64,000 nucleotides of DNA from Anaerotignum neopropionicum (lineage in GTDB: Bacteria > Bacillota > Clostridia > Lachnospirales > Anaerotignaceae): positions 62,001 through 126,000 of the forward strand of contig NZ_LRVM01000004.1 in the NCBI RefSeq assembly GCF_001571775.1, read 5' to 3'. Position 1 is the first letter of the stretch. Each line of letters begins with the position of its first letter. This document shows, in pieces, positions 1 to 8,147 of the stretch. Both the position numbers and the translations under genes were made by a program. The notes beneath the pieces are model-generated. The model saw only the letters and a list, made by a program, of their open reading frames with translations. It did not search any database and was not told the DNA's origin.

Positions 1-674
1 TGGTTTCGCTCCATTCTATGTCCTACTTTTTTGATTTCATCGGAAGTGAGTAGAGATAAGTCGACCACATTATTATGAGATATTTTATATCTGCCCGATA
101 AAATTTTCGGAACCATTTCGGGCACCTTCTGCCCCATGGCTTCTAGGGCACGGGTATATATTGCATACTTTAGAACTGTGCCCTCCGCTATTTGATTTTC
201 CTGTGCAATACGCTGGGCAATGACATGACCAGAAGGAGATGGTCGGGTTTCCTCCTTTGAATTGGGTGTGCCACAAGATAATTCGCTTTCGGGTTTATCA
301 TATTGATTTTTGCCTTGCGCATTTTTAAGATCATGAGACAGTTTCTCCGATTCATACTGCATACCGATAAGAAACTTCCGAGTTTCCACGGTAATGTTGC
401 GTATTCCAAGCTGATTAGCACAAATCCATGAAATGACAGATTCGCGGCAATTAAATTTCATTTCTACAACAGTATAAGGAATCTGATGTCTTATACATAG
501 TTCATAGCGATTATGACCATCAATGATGAATCCATTCCACGTAATAATGGGATCACCGCAGCCATCTGCCAAAAGGTTGGCTTCAAGCTGAAGATACTCC
601 TTATTTTCCAGAGGACAAATTAAATTTTTGAAGTCCTTGTCGATTTTAAGGGTTTGTAATGTCTTACTTTCCAT
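1..674 (-). CDS. ParB-like nuclease-domain protein, partial (runs off left edge)
   Basis: Open reading frame of 224 codons, without a stop before the left edge. The start ATG at 674 overlaps the end of the next upstream gene by 11 bases, as in a coupled operon. Residues about 30-50 read as the ParB/Srx signature, with GDPIITWNGFIIDGHNRYE (a position-specifying 'P-x-x-W-N-G-x-I-I-D-G-H-N-R' pattern). ParB-like domains bind DNA or nucleotides in segregation, regulatory and mobile-element proteins. The rest seen here (to about residue 224) is charged and helical with no further domain that I recognise. Its place as the last gene of a serine-recombinase operon suggests an accessory role in the element (maintenance or regulation); that is inference. 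Shorter reading frames of the opposite phase in this stretch are shadows. Confidence 0.75.
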   Translation of the reverse strand, partial: MESKTLQTLKIDKDFKNLICPLENKEYLQLEANLLADGCGDPIITWNGFIIDGHNRYELCIRHQIPYTVVEMKFNCRESVISWICANQLGIRNITVETRKFLIGMQYESEKLSHDLKNAQGKNQYDKPESELSCGTPNSKEETRPSPSGHVIAQRIAQENQIAEGTVLKYAIYTRALEAMGQKVPEMVPKILSGRYKISHNNVVDLSLLTSDEIKKVGHRMERN

Positions 675-1059
675 AAATGTCTCCCTTAGCTTTTGATTTT
701 TGAAGGGAATCAAGGGGGAAAACAGCAATTCGTTCAGATTGAATAGCGATTCCTGTTAAACGATAGGAATTACCCTTGCTGAAGCAATTAAATTTTTTGC
801 ATAACCTTTCAATGAAAGGGCGGCTGTATATCTCAAAAGAAAAATCCGATTTCATGCGAGTTTGATCCACCCTATGTGTCTGTAAATCGACCTGTTCCTT
901 TTCGACGGCTCGAATCGCCACCAGTCTGCTATTTATGTTTACAAGAAAATGAATATATTTTGGATCTCCAATTAAATGCAATGATTCTTTATGTACTCGA
1001 ATACGAAATTTCTTTAAATCAATTGATATTTGTGTAAACAAGTTAGATGGTTCATTCAT
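664..1059 (-). CDS. Small protein with a domain shared with the recombinase C-terminus
   Basis: 131 aa, no known function. The whole protein looks like a stripped-down copy of a domain also present in the next upstream protein (1056-1826) and in the C-terminal third of the serine recombinase. Shared landmarks are an 'F-x-I-x-R/V' opening strand, IHFLVNINSRLVAIRA (compare IELLVNPIERKFAIRP in the recombinase) and SYRLTGIAI (compare KYRIIGSLY). The Gly-Trp-Asn triplet present in the other two is lost here (FNCFSKGNSYR). The start ATG overlaps the stop of the upstream gene as ATGA. Tight overlaps suggest the three are made together. It may be an accessory DNA-binding or directionality protein, but nothing in the sequence proves this. 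Confidence 0.7.
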   Translation of the reverse strand: MNEPSNLFTQISIDLKKFRIRVHKESLHLIGDPKYIHFLVNINSRLVAIRAVEKEQVDLQTHRVDQTRMKSDFSFEIYSRPFIERLCKKFNCFSKGNSYRLTGIAIQSERIAVFPLDSLQKSKAKGDIYGK

Positions 1060-1826
1060 TCGCCGATACCTCCATTATTTGAACTTGGCACTAAATCTTG
1101 TTGCGCTGCAGCAGAAGCGTTGCCATCCATCTTGGAATTGTCTTTGATTGCATAAATGGCGTAACCGTCAAATATGTTGATTTGCATGGATTGCCGATGC
1201 TCCTTGAACGGCAAACCAAATTGATCTTGCCATTCTGAAGGGAATACCGGAGTTTTTGATGTCTTGGGTTTCGTACCTTTAGGAAATGCCCGCTGATACA
1301 CTTCGGTAGCAGTTAAATCGAAGGCAATAAGGTATTCGCCGTTTGCATGTATAAGCTTCCCTGTAAGCTTATATCGATAGTTGGGATTCCAACCCATAAG
1401 CGAAACGATTTTTGCAAAAAACAATTTGCAAGTCGTTTGCTTAGGTTTACGCTTCCCCTTAGAATTGTTGCACCAAAGGAATGAATCTCTTTCGCATTCC
1501 TGGCAAGGGCGCAAAGCGAGAATCCTGGTTTTTCGATTGATAAGCACTTGCACATGTTCTGTTTCAGGAAACTTTGAAAGACAAGCGGTATTCACATAAA
1601 ACTTATAGTTATTGAAAGATACCGACGGTTCATTCAAGTGAGCAAAAAATTCACGCCGAACGACTTGAAATCCATCAAAATCAAAGGATGTACCCATCTC
1701 CAATAACGCATCTTTTTTAGTAAGAACGGGCGTACTGCTCGATGTTGCGGGTTCCACTGACCAAGAATGATCGCTCATATCCTGTGAGTCATCTGATTGC
1801 ATCTGCAGTGCTTCATTTTTATTCAT
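1056..1826 (-). CDS. Recombinase-associated protein carrying the shared C-terminal domain
   Basis: 256 aa from the ATG at 1826, chosen because AGGAGG lies eight bases upstream; a longer in-frame start at 1853 has no such site. The ATG overlaps the recombinase stop by eight bases (ATGAATAA). Residues about 48-175 match the recombinase C-terminal domain: FDFDGFQVVRREFF against FDLRGFEITRSEFF, VQVLINRKTRILALRP against IELLVNPIERKFAIRP, and GWNPNYRYKLTG against GWNTDCKYRIIG. Three cysteines near the middle (CQEC and WCNN) could bind metal. The N-terminal 45 residues are acidic and Ser/Thr rich, probably disordered. Function unknown; duplication of a recombinase domain into a stand-alone gene is the simplest reading. 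Confidence 0.75.
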   Translation of the reverse strand: MNKNEALQMQSDDSQDMSDHSWSVEPATSSSTPVLTKKDALLEMGTSFDFDGFQVVRREFFAHLNEPSVSFNNYKFYVNTACLSKFPETEHVQVLINRKTRILALRPCQECERDSFLWCNNSKGKRKPKQTTCKLFFAKIVSLMGWNPNYRYKLTGKLIHANGEYLIAFDLTATEVYQRAFPKGTKPKTSKTPVFPSEWQDQFGLPFKEHRQSMQINIFDGYAIYAIKDNSKMDGNASAAAQQDLVPSSNNGGIGE

Positions 1827-3723
1827 GATCTGCCTCCTGGGGTGTGATTCCACTTAGTTCATGTTTGATGTATTGTTTCAACGCTTCAAAACCTGTCACA
1901 GCTATCTTTTTCCCGGTTTTAAAAAGCTGGCCCTCTAAGAGAAGTTTCCAATCATGCTCATTTTGGTTTTCAATGACAGCAAGAGATTGTTCATGCAGAT
2001 AATATTGCTTCCCAAAAGAGAAAGTCCATTCCTCTGGAATTGCCCGAATCCGTTTGCCATACGGTGTCAGTGGCTGGATGGAAACCTGTCCTTCTTCAGA
2101 TAATTCCTTTGTGGTTAAAATATAAGACTTGAATAGGGCTTCAGAATTGATAACATCAAAAACATATGCCATTTCCTTGTCTTGTTCATATAGGGAACCA
2201 ATGATTCGGTATTTACAATCGGTGTTCCAACCAAACAATGAAAAGAGCGTATTGCTAAACGCAGCTGATGATATATCACGAGGGTAATAGTTCGCATTTG
2301 AAACCTTAGATATTATGACAGCGTTTCGATTATTCTTATCAGCAGGGCGAATTGCAAATTTTCTTTCAATGGGATTAACAAGCAATTCTATATAATTTTT
2401 TTCGCCAAGTTTTCGTATACACGTCATACTAAATTTGATTTTTTTATTTCCAAAAGTCACAGTTGGGCGACGACCGGAATCAAAAAATTCGGAGCGAGTA
2501 ATTTCAAACCCACGTAAGTCGAAATCTCCGGCGCCCACTTCAAGTTGGTACTCATCCTTCGCTCCCGTAGGGGCAGACGCTTCCTCAGTATCAAGGGTGG
2601 GATAAACGCTTTTGGCAGCCCCAAAGTATTCGGCCTCTTTAAATCCCGCCCACCGGGGATTTATAGTTACAAAACCTTTTAAGATACCACTGCCAATAAC
2701 GCGAAGCTCCGGTAAGACGGATTTGTTTCCGTACTTAGCATTATCAAGCATTCGTTGAACGGCGATGAAATCGTCTCTTGTTATGATCCCTTTGTGATGA
2801 TTGAAATATCTGCTCTGGGGCCGCTCTCCGCGATTTTTTTTGGCGAGATGGTCTCTGTAGTTTGGTGTATAAGTTTTTCGGGTGTACACGTCACCACAGT
2901 GTCGTTCATTCCTTAAAATTTGAATGATGCTGCCTGTCGTCCAATTGATATTCCCAAGATAAGAACGACGTCCAAGAGCAATGAGTGTATCCGCAATCTG
3001 CCCGGTAGAATACCCGTAAAGATACATATAAAAAGCAAGCTTTACGGTGGGTGCCTCATCAGGGTTAATTTCTAACTCGCCATTGGTATCATGAGTGTAT
3101 CCTAAAAGTTTGGGAGTTAGGGGGATACCGTTATCCAATCTCATACGAAGAGAGGTTTCCATGCTTCGGCTTCTTGTATGTGATTCTTCCTCCGCCATAG
3201 TAGCCAGAAAAGTCAGAGCCATCTGAGAGTCTTCCTTTAAAGAGAAAATCCTTTCGGACTCAAAGAAAACACCCACCGGAGGTTTCAACGCTGCCAAATC
3301 CCGAACAATGCCGATACAGTCGGCAACATTACGGGCAAAGCGGGATACATTCTTGCAGATAATGATATCAACCCTGCCAACCTTGCATTCGGCAATCATG
3401 CGGTTGAATCCATCCCTGTGTTTGAGTGAAGTGCCGCTTATTCCCTCATCGGCATAAATTTTTACAAGCGTCCAGTTTGGATGATGCAAGACGAAATCCT
3501 CATAGTATTTCTTCTGCAACTCATAGGAGGTTGTCTGTTTCACATCATCTGTAGAAACACGAACATAGATAGCCACACGCTGATGGATATCGTTGTCGTA
3601 GTAATCTGTCTGTTTCTTTTCCGGGACATACTCATAATTATCGGAATCAATGGTAGCTTGCATTCGCTTACGGGTCTTTTCGATATCCAATTGTTTTTGC
3701 AATCGTTTCTGTTCATCAATCAT
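1819..3723 (-). CDS. Large serine recombinase
   Basis: 634 aa. Residues about 48-195 are the resolvase/invertase catalytic domain: IYVRVST puts the nucleophilic Ser near residue 57, and KNVSRFARN supplies the conserved active-site arginines. Residues about 200-310 are the Recombinase domain (GYTHDTNGELEINPDEA, then a 'T-G-S-I-I-Q-I-L-R-N-E-R-H-C-G-D' stretch), followed by a linker with RYFNHHKGIITRDDF. Residues 401-525 are a domain also found in the next two genes. A typical zinc-ribbon with paired CxxC is not obvious, so the C-terminus departs from TnpX/phiC31 types. Such enzymes integrate and excise mobile DNA with no host factors. The start ATG overlaps the upstream stop by eight bases (ATGATTGA). 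Confidence 0.9.
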   Translation of the reverse strand: MIDEQKRLQKQLDIEKTRKRMQATIDSDNYEYVPEKKQTDYYDNDIHQRVAIYVRVSTDDVKQTTSYELQKKYYEDFVLHHPNWTLVKIYADEGISGTSLKHRDGFNRMIAECKVGRVDIIICKNVSRFARNVADCIGIVRDLAALKPPVGVFFESERIFSLKEDSQMALTFLATMAEEESHTRSRSMETSLRMRLDNGIPLTPKLLGYTHDTNGELEINPDEAPTVKLAFYMYLYGYSTGQIADTLIALGRRSYLGNINWTTGSIIQILRNERHCGDVYTRKTYTPNYRDHLAKKNRGERPQSRYFNHHKGIITRDDFIAVQRMLDNAKYGNKSVLPELRVIGSGILKGFVTINPRWAGFKEAEYFGAAKSVYPTLDTEEASAPTGAKDEYQLEVGAGDFDLRGFEITRSEFFDSGRRPTVTFGNKKIKFSMTCIRKLGEKNYIELLVNPIERKFAIRPADKNNRNAVIISKVSNANYYPRDISSAAFSNTLFSLFGWNTDCKYRIIGSLYEQDKEMAYVFDVINSEALFKSYILTTKELSEEGQVSIQPLTPYGKRIRAIPEEWTFSFGKQYYLHEQSLAVIENQNEHDWKLLLEGQLFKTGKKIAVTGFEALKQYIKHELSGITPQEADHE

Positions 3724-4324
3724 GCAGAATACCCCTTACTTTGTTTTCATCATCGAAAAGTGCTTGCCAATCAGGAGAGGGCAGGAAATAGGTGTCTCTT
3801 AAATCCTGCTGGTAATAGGAAGCGAGGGTGAAAATATCTTCTGAGATAAAATAGATACCAATAGGATGATTTTGGGCTGCAAGCAAGCGAGCGCAGAGAG
3901 ATATCTCGTGTATCCTTTTCGATACATTGGAAACCTTCTGTGTGATAATCAAATCCACTTTTTTGTCAAAGCAGTCATTCAACAAACGGCTCCATTCGGG
4001 GGACGATTCCATATTGGGCGTCGAGGAACCTTCATCTATATAAAAATCTACCAGCGCCCAATTCGGGCAAAGATCAACTGTGTCCGCAAACTGCTTTTTG
4101 TGATATAAAAGATAATCTTCATATTTCGTTTGATTGAAATAGCGAATATAGATTCCAACCTTATATGGCATCTTAGTACTTGGTCTTTCGTGACGAATAC
4201 GTTGCAACCACTCTTTATGTTCTGCAATTTTTCTTGAGTGTTCGGAATCCTCACCAAAAACAATAGAGAATTGTGGCGTTTCCCCAATCCCCTTCATCTT
4301 ATTAAATAGCTCAACTTCATTCAT
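3716..4324 (-). CDS. Resolvase-like protein lacking the catalytic serine
   Basis: 202 aa from ATG 4324, which has CGGAGG just upstream; a longer start at 4396 has none. Residues about 55-180 align with the catalytic domain of the neighbouring recombinase: VGIYIRYFN replaces IYVRVST, so the nucleophilic Ser is gone, and TQKVSNVSKR replaces CKNVSRFARN, so an active-site Arg is also changed. DLCPNWALVDFYIDEGSS matches HHPNWTLVKIYADEGIS. There is no recombinase or zinc-ribbon domain after it. I infer a catalytically dead partner that may heteromerise with the active enzyme or regulate it. It overlaps the recombinase gene by eight bases, so the two are probably made in step. A decayed recombinase is the alternative, but the reading frame is intact. 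Confidence 0.8.
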   Translation of the reverse strand: MNEVELFNKMKGIGETPQFSIVFGEDSEHSRKIAEHKEWLQRIRHERPSTKMPYKVGIYIRYFNQTKYEDYLLYHKKQFADTVDLCPNWALVDFYIDEGSSTPNMESSPEWSRLLNDCFDKKVDLIITQKVSNVSKRIHEISLCARLLAAQNHPIGIYFISEDIFTLASYYQQDLRDTYFLPSPDWQALFDDENKVRGILHD

Positions 4325-4390
4325 AGCGATTGCCTCCGAAATAAAATAGTCTCTTAAATATCTTATTGATATTTGTGGATAAAAGGAATA

Positions 4391-4420
4391 AACCAAGGGT
4401 CAAATGTTTGACCCGTGGTT
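4391..4420. repeat. Near-perfect 14-bp inverted repeat
   Basis: AACCAAGGGTCAAA and its inverse (one mismatch) are separated by only two bases. It lies between the HTH remnant and the resolvase-like gene. It could be an operator, a recombinase-binding site or an RNA hairpin; there is no U-tract on either side, so a simple terminator is less likely. Confidence 0.6.
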
Positions 4421-4439
4421 TATAAAAGACGAAAAAAAT

Positions 4440-4469
4440 AACAGGTCGAAAACGGTTTTCTAACCTGTT
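4440..4469. repeat. Imperfect inverted repeat
   Basis: AACAGGT and ACCTGTT flank a second inner inverted pair (GAAAAC / GTTTTC). It sits about 20 bases from the 4391-4420 palindrome. Both lie inside the read-through part of the HTH remnant, which supports the view that this DNA was originally non-coding. Confidence 0.5.
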
Positions 4470-4928
4470 AAATAACATATACATTTTATTTGAGTGCATT
4501 GTGGTTTTTAATTTCTTGACGATTTTGATTATAGCATCAATTCCATCAGGGGTGCAATTTCCAAGAATTTCTGCAAACTCATTCTGATATAAATTGTTCA
4601 CCTGGGGAATGGCAGGACGCAGCAGCACATCAGCGGAAATTTTCAGAGCTTCTGCAATTGGGGTAAAAGTGGCAAACATTATTTTTGCTTTACCAAGTTC
4701 AATATCACTCACATGAGAAAGACGGATATTCGCTTTGACCGATAAATTTGCTTGGAGCATGTTTTTTTGAATGCAAAATTTTTTGGTTCTTGCATGGTCT
4801 CTTTATATTCTTCTTAGCTTTATTGTCCACAATTCGTTGAGACTGTCCTTGTTCTCATCTAGGGCGGTCGGCACTTACTTCATAAACGGTGTACTTCTCA
4901 TGAGGATTGAGCTTCTTCAAGGGGCGGT

Positions 4929-5130
4929 TTACCAGCCTGAAGTGTCAGAAGCATTGTGATTCAAAAGCGTTTCTTCATTCGCACAGTGGTATTTATTTTC
5001 AATCAGGGCGTTTACAAACATCAAAATATCGCTTTCCGTCTTGAAGTAGGCCGGCGGGTTATAGTGCATTGACCGGGCAAATCAATGGAATCGAAAACCT
5101 TAATTTTGTAGCCCGCTATTTCAGAAAAGA
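4929..5130 (-). pseudogene. VirD4/TraG coupling-protein fragment, frameshifted
   Basis: On the minus strand, codons from about 5117 read AGYKIKVFDSID; then one base is lost and the next frame reads ARSMHYNPPAYFKTESDIL followed by MFVNALIEN. Together these match the block 'GYKIKVF-(N/D)-x-I-(D/N)-F-x-K/R-S-M-H-Y-N-P-x-A-Y-x-x-x-E-x-D-I-L' of TraG/VirD4 coupling proteins of Gram-positive conjugative elements (from memory). The frame then departs from the family and stops at 4929. The piece is a small relic of a type IV coupling ATPase, showing that a conjugative element was once here. Confidence 0.6.
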
Positions 5131-5312
5131 GCCGACTTGCTCTATAACAGATCAGATAATTAAATCAAACAAACTTAGTGAAACCTTGATTTTGCTGAAA
5201 ATGCAATCGGGTTTCATGAAAATGTATTTTTACGAAAACGATACAGTTCTAGCATTTTTTTCGTTTGCAAACCAGAGGTCTACTCCTTGACTTCTAGTAG
5301 ATTGTACTTGCC

Positions 5313-5337
5313 AATCATGATTTATATAATCATGATT
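5313..5337. repeat. Double 10-bp palindrome after the XRE gene
   Basis: AATCATGATT occurs twice, five bases apart, and each copy is itself a perfect palindrome. It overlaps the stop codon of the XRE regulator. It may be an operator for a neighbouring HTH protein or part of a terminator-like hairpin; no U-tract follows. Confidence 0.5.
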
Positions 5338-5692
5338 AACGAGTACGAACGGAATGTTTATTCTCTCGTATAGACTTCTTTGTTGCCGTGATTACGTCAA
5401 ACAAAATCCTTCTTTCATAGTCGCTGCAATCTGAAAAAAGTGCGGCAAATTCATGGTTGGAAACTTTTATTGTGTTTTCAAGATTATCTATTAATAGTTC
5501 ATCCGCCGTAGTATTCAGAGCATTGGCGAGAAGGATAAAGGTATCCAAACTCATGCTTTTGATCCCCCCTTCTATGTAGCTGATATAGGTTGGGGACCGA
5601 TTAATAAGTTCAGAGAGTGTCAGCTGAGAGAAGCCTTTTCTTTTCCTGATTGCTTTAATTTTTTGTCCAATTGAGATGTAATTGAGTGCCAT
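5336..5692 (-). CDS. XRE-family helix-turn-helix transcriptional regulator
   Basis: 118 aa from ATG 5692 with GGAGG eight bases upstream; the longer frame begins only at a TTG inside that site. Residues about 6-65 form a Cro/CI HTH: IGQKIKAIRKRKGFSQLTLS then SPTYISYIEGG and ANALNTTADELL. The C-terminal 50 residues carry NHEFAALFSDCSDYERRIL, a helix also present in the HTH remnant at 4317-4760, so the two are paralogues. Such regulators typically repress mobile-element operons. It is transcribed in the same direction as the recombinase operon but is separated from it by the coupling-protein relic. Two TAGACTATA repeats overlap its own promoter region and suggest autoregulation. Confidence 0.85.
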   Translation of the reverse strand: MALNYISIGQKIKAIRKRKGFSQLTLSELINRSPTYISYIEGGIKSMSLDTFILLANALNTTADELLIDNLENTIKVSNHEFAALFSDCSDYERRILFDVITATKKSIRENKHSVRTR

Positions 5693-5725
5693 AGTCGATA
5701 CCTCCAAAATAATTTTATCGGTATC

Positions 5726-5764
5726 ATTATAGACTATAGGCGATATATACTCGTGTAGACTATA
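5726..5764 (-). promoter_or_regulatory. Promoter and direct-repeat operator of the XRE gene
   Basis: On the minus strand a TATAAT (plus 5726-5731) lies 34 bases before the start codon. TAGACTATA is repeated directly at 5730-5738 and 5756-5764, a 26-base period that covers the -10 and the -35 zone. Good candidate for autorepression by the XRE protein; no good -35 was seen. Confidence 0.45.
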
Positions 5765-6106
5765 TATTTAATAGCCTGTACTGGATATAATTTTATTGAA
5801 ATTTAGCCTGGAAGCGAAACCGGTGTTGTGTGGTGATATGGACGACCGGAAACGTTTGCCTGACTTCGGCCAACTTGGCCTGAAGTGACAGCTCCTAAAA
5901 TGATGGTTTTATTGTATCCAGAATGTAAATATGTGTTAAAAATTTTTGCAATTTAGAGTATAGCAACAAGATTAAACGGCAAAATCAAAAGATACTGACA
6001 TCATACCTATTATGCATTATAATATTATCATTGTAGAGGTATTTATAAAAAATACATTTCAGATTGGTAAAAGGAAGCAAAACGATGGACAAAAGGCTTT
6101 TTTAAT
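5765..6106. other. No supported gene; one hairpin
   Basis: Nothing coding was recognised. An imperfect hairpin (ACTTCGGCC / GGCCTGAAGT) lies near 5863-5886 at the end of a short plus-strand open frame that ends in TGA. AT-rich, probably debris of the mobile element. Confidence 0.4.
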
Positions 6107-6119
6107 AGGAGGCGGATTG

Positions 6120-6245
6120 ATGCCAGTCTTTCTACTCATTGCGTGGCCGGGACGAGCAATACTTTTTACCGTAAACATTTTTATGGCTCTCGCTGTTGTA
6201 TTGGCACTCTACATTGCGCATTCAACAGACGAGTGTAAGGAATAG
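6120..6245 (+). CDS. Possible 41-aa membrane mini-protein
   Basis: The ATG at 6120 follows an AGGAGGCGG ribosome site at the right distance. The peptide begins MPVFLLIAWPGRAILF and continues into a second hydrophobic stretch (MALAVVLALYIAH), so it could form one or two membrane segments, ending in a short polar tail. No family is recognised. It may be a real small protein or a leftover tail of a deleted gene; the ribosome site is the only positive evidence. Confidence 0.3.
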   Translation: MPVFLLIAWPGRAILFTVNIFMALAVVLALYIAHSTDECKE

Positions 6246-6700
6246 AGGCCTCCGGCTAAGCCCTGGATCCTGATTGCATTTTTTTACTGCTGAATTCCAA
6301 GGCATATACGTCCTAAAGGCAATGTAACCAAAGCGAAGCAGCAGCAAGGCTGAATTCTTTGAAGCCCACCTTGCAAAAGAATTAGACACACTGGGGGACT
6401 AAGTAAAATCTATCTTTATACTGGCGGTCTGGCGGCGGTGCTGAAATTCATTGTCACATGTTATATGCCATAAACTGCAGTTGAAAGTGCTATAGAAATA
6501 GTCTTTAGCATAGAGAAAATTGGAAATTGAATGGAGAATTCGCATTTGTAACAAGTGCAAAGCGTTATTTGGTCGTTTGCATTTTTAAGAGCAATCAGCA
6601 TTGCATTAACTGCCATAGCGCAGCAAACAAGCTGACGTAGTTTCTATTGACAGATGATGTGGTATATATTATCATATTCACAGACTAAAGTTTGATAAAT
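6246..6700. other. Gene-free stretch
   Basis: Both strands were read; only short open pieces with multiple stops are present, with no recognisable domain, RNA gene or strong promoter. It separates the mobile-element debris from the metabolic genes and may contain decayed coding DNA. Confidence 0.4.
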
Positions 6701-6720
6701 AATACAAAATGAGGTGTAGG

Positions 6721-7776
6721 ATGATTAAACTCAAAGGGGTACGAATTGGTGATTTAGAAATAAAAGTGCCGATTATACAAGGAGGAATGGGTATAGGTAT
6801 AAGCCTTTGGCGTTTAGCTGGGGCAGTTGCTGCCCAAGGTGGTATAGGTGTAATATCAGCAGCACAGCCTGGGTTTTTAAAAGAGAGCTTTTACAAAGAG
6901 CCTTTGAAAGCGAATCTTGAGGCATTGGCAGACAATATAAGAAAGGCCAAAGAGGTAAGCAACGGCGGCATAATAGGTGTAAACATAATGCGTGTAGCCA
7001 CAAACTATGCCCAGTATGTACAATGTTGCGTTGAAAGCGGCGCCGATGTTATTATTTCCGGTGCAGGACTGCCATTGGAACTGCCGGAACTGCTTAAGGA
7101 TACAAAAGTCAAATTTGCACCTATTGTTTCCTCTTTAAGGGCTACCCAATTAATGTTTAAAAGATGGGACAAGAAATTTGGGCGAGTATCCGATTTTCTG
7201 GTTATTGAAGGGCCAAAAGCTGGTGGACATTTAGGCTTTACACCAGAAGAAGCAGAAAACTTGACCAATGAGGAATACGATAAAGAGGTCGTAAAAATAG
7301 TTGAATACGTAAATAGCTTTGAAGAAAAATATGGACATATTCCTGTGTTTTTTGCCGGCGGAGTATATGATAGATCAGATATTGATCATTATATAAGTCT
7401 GGGCTGTAGTGGGGTACAAATGGCAACCCGATTTGTAGGCACCCAAGAATGCGATGCAGCTGATGCCTACAAACAGGCCTATATAGAAGCGAAAAAAGAA
7501 GATGTTATGATTGTGAAAAGTCCGGTAGGCTTGCCAGGCAGAGCTATACGCAATAATTTTGCTAAGGAAAGAGAAACAAGCCGTCAGCCTGTGGAAAAGT
7601 GTTTTGGTTGTATAGAGCACTGTAATCCGGCAACAACCCATTACTGTATTTCCCGCGCCCTCATGCAAGCTGCTTTAGGGGAAAAAGAAAATTCTCTGCT
7701 TTTTTGCGGCGAAAATGTATGGCGTGTGGATAAAATCACAACCGTAAAAGAAATATTTGATGAATTAAATGGCTGA
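6721..7776 (+). CDS. Nitronate monooxygenase / FabK-like flavoprotein
   Basis: 351 aa from ATG 6721, preceded by GAGGTG; an in-frame ATG at 6709 lies on the ribosome site itself. An FMN-dependent TIM barrel of the 2-nitropropane dioxygenase family: IIQGGMGIGIS near the N-terminus binds flavin, ISGAGLPLELP and IEGPKAGGHLG are the family's phosphate-binding loops, and FFAGGVYDRSDI then GVQMATRFVGT close the barrel. A C-terminal Cys cluster (CFGCIEHCNPATTHYC) is unusual for catalytic function but is common in the clostridial branch and may bind an Fe-S cluster. Likely substrates are alkyl nitronates or an enoyl thioester; the sequence does not decide. It stands alone, with a terminator-like hairpin 240 bases downstream. 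Confidence 0.85.
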   Translation: MIKLKGVRIGDLEIKVPIIQGGMGIGISLWRLAGAVAAQGGIGVISAAQPGFLKESFYKEPLKANLEALADNIRKAKEVSNGGIIGVNIMRVATNYAQYVQCCVESGADVIISGAGLPLELPELLKDTKVKFAPIVSSLRATQLMFKRWDKKFGRVSDFLVIEGPKAGGHLGFTPEEAENLTNEEYDKEVVKIVEYVNSFEEKYGHIPVFFAGGVYDRSDIDHYISLGCSGVQMATRFVGTQECDAADAYKQAYIEAKKEDVMIVKSPVGLPGRAIRNNFAKERETSRQPVEKCFGCIEHCNPATTHYCISRALMQAALGEKENSLLFCGENVWRVDKITTVKEIFDELNG

Positions 7777-8013
7777 TATTCAAATGAAAACCTAAGGCAA
7801 GTTAAATTGGTGCTTTCGCCTACTTCTATACTACCTTTGTAGTGGTATAATGTAGTTGTAACACCTTAGCCTAATCGTTGTAATTGTATACAGGGGTATC
7901 TATGCAATGGTCAAGGATAGTACGTTAATTAAAGTTTTATTACTGTAGCGCCTTGCATGGGGGTATGGTTTGAAATTAAGATTAACGTTGTGCAAACGGA
8001 CATTCCAAAAATA

Positions 8014-8066
8014 CAAAAAAATTCCCAAACCATAAGGGCTTTTTATGGTTTAGGGAATTTTTTTTA
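8014..8066. terminator. Bidirectional terminator
   Basis: AATTCCCaAAACCATAA-type arms pair around a short loop, with A-runs on one side and a T-run on the other. It lies between two converging genes (6721-7776 plus and 8148-9638 minus) and can serve both. Confidence 0.8.
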
Positions 8067-8147
8067 ATAATATTAACTAAAATTTTGCAGTTGGATTCGT
8101 TTCAAATAGATCTTTATCTCTTTTCAATTGAGGGGTCAATCAGAGAA

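Larger units (their letters stand above)
4317..4760 (-). pseudogene. Truncated Cro/CI-type helix-turn-helix regulator
   Basis: The frame encodes LSHVSDIELGKAKI and IAEALKISADVLLRP, the second half of a Cro/CI HTH domain, followed by a C-terminal helix (NEFAEILGNCTPDGI) like that of the intact XRE gene at 5336-5692. The first helix of the HTH is missing: upstream of ATG 4760 the frame reads RTKKFCIQKN and has no good ribosome site. After about residue 92 the frame reads through two strong hairpins into a hydrophobic tail that looks accidental, yet it ends with an ATGAATGA overlap with the next gene, the same coupling pattern as the rest of the operon. I therefore call it a damaged leading regulator of the recombinase operon; a functional short variant is possible. 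Confidence 0.5.

Noticed and set aside
4771-4959. 62-aa hydrophobic plus-strand open frame
   Set aside because: No ribosome site; overlaps the coupling-protein relic on the other strand.
7777-8013. Possible riboswitch downstream of the nitronate monooxygenase
   Set aside because: Some short inverted repeats but no known aptamer pattern, and no gene starts after it in the right direction.
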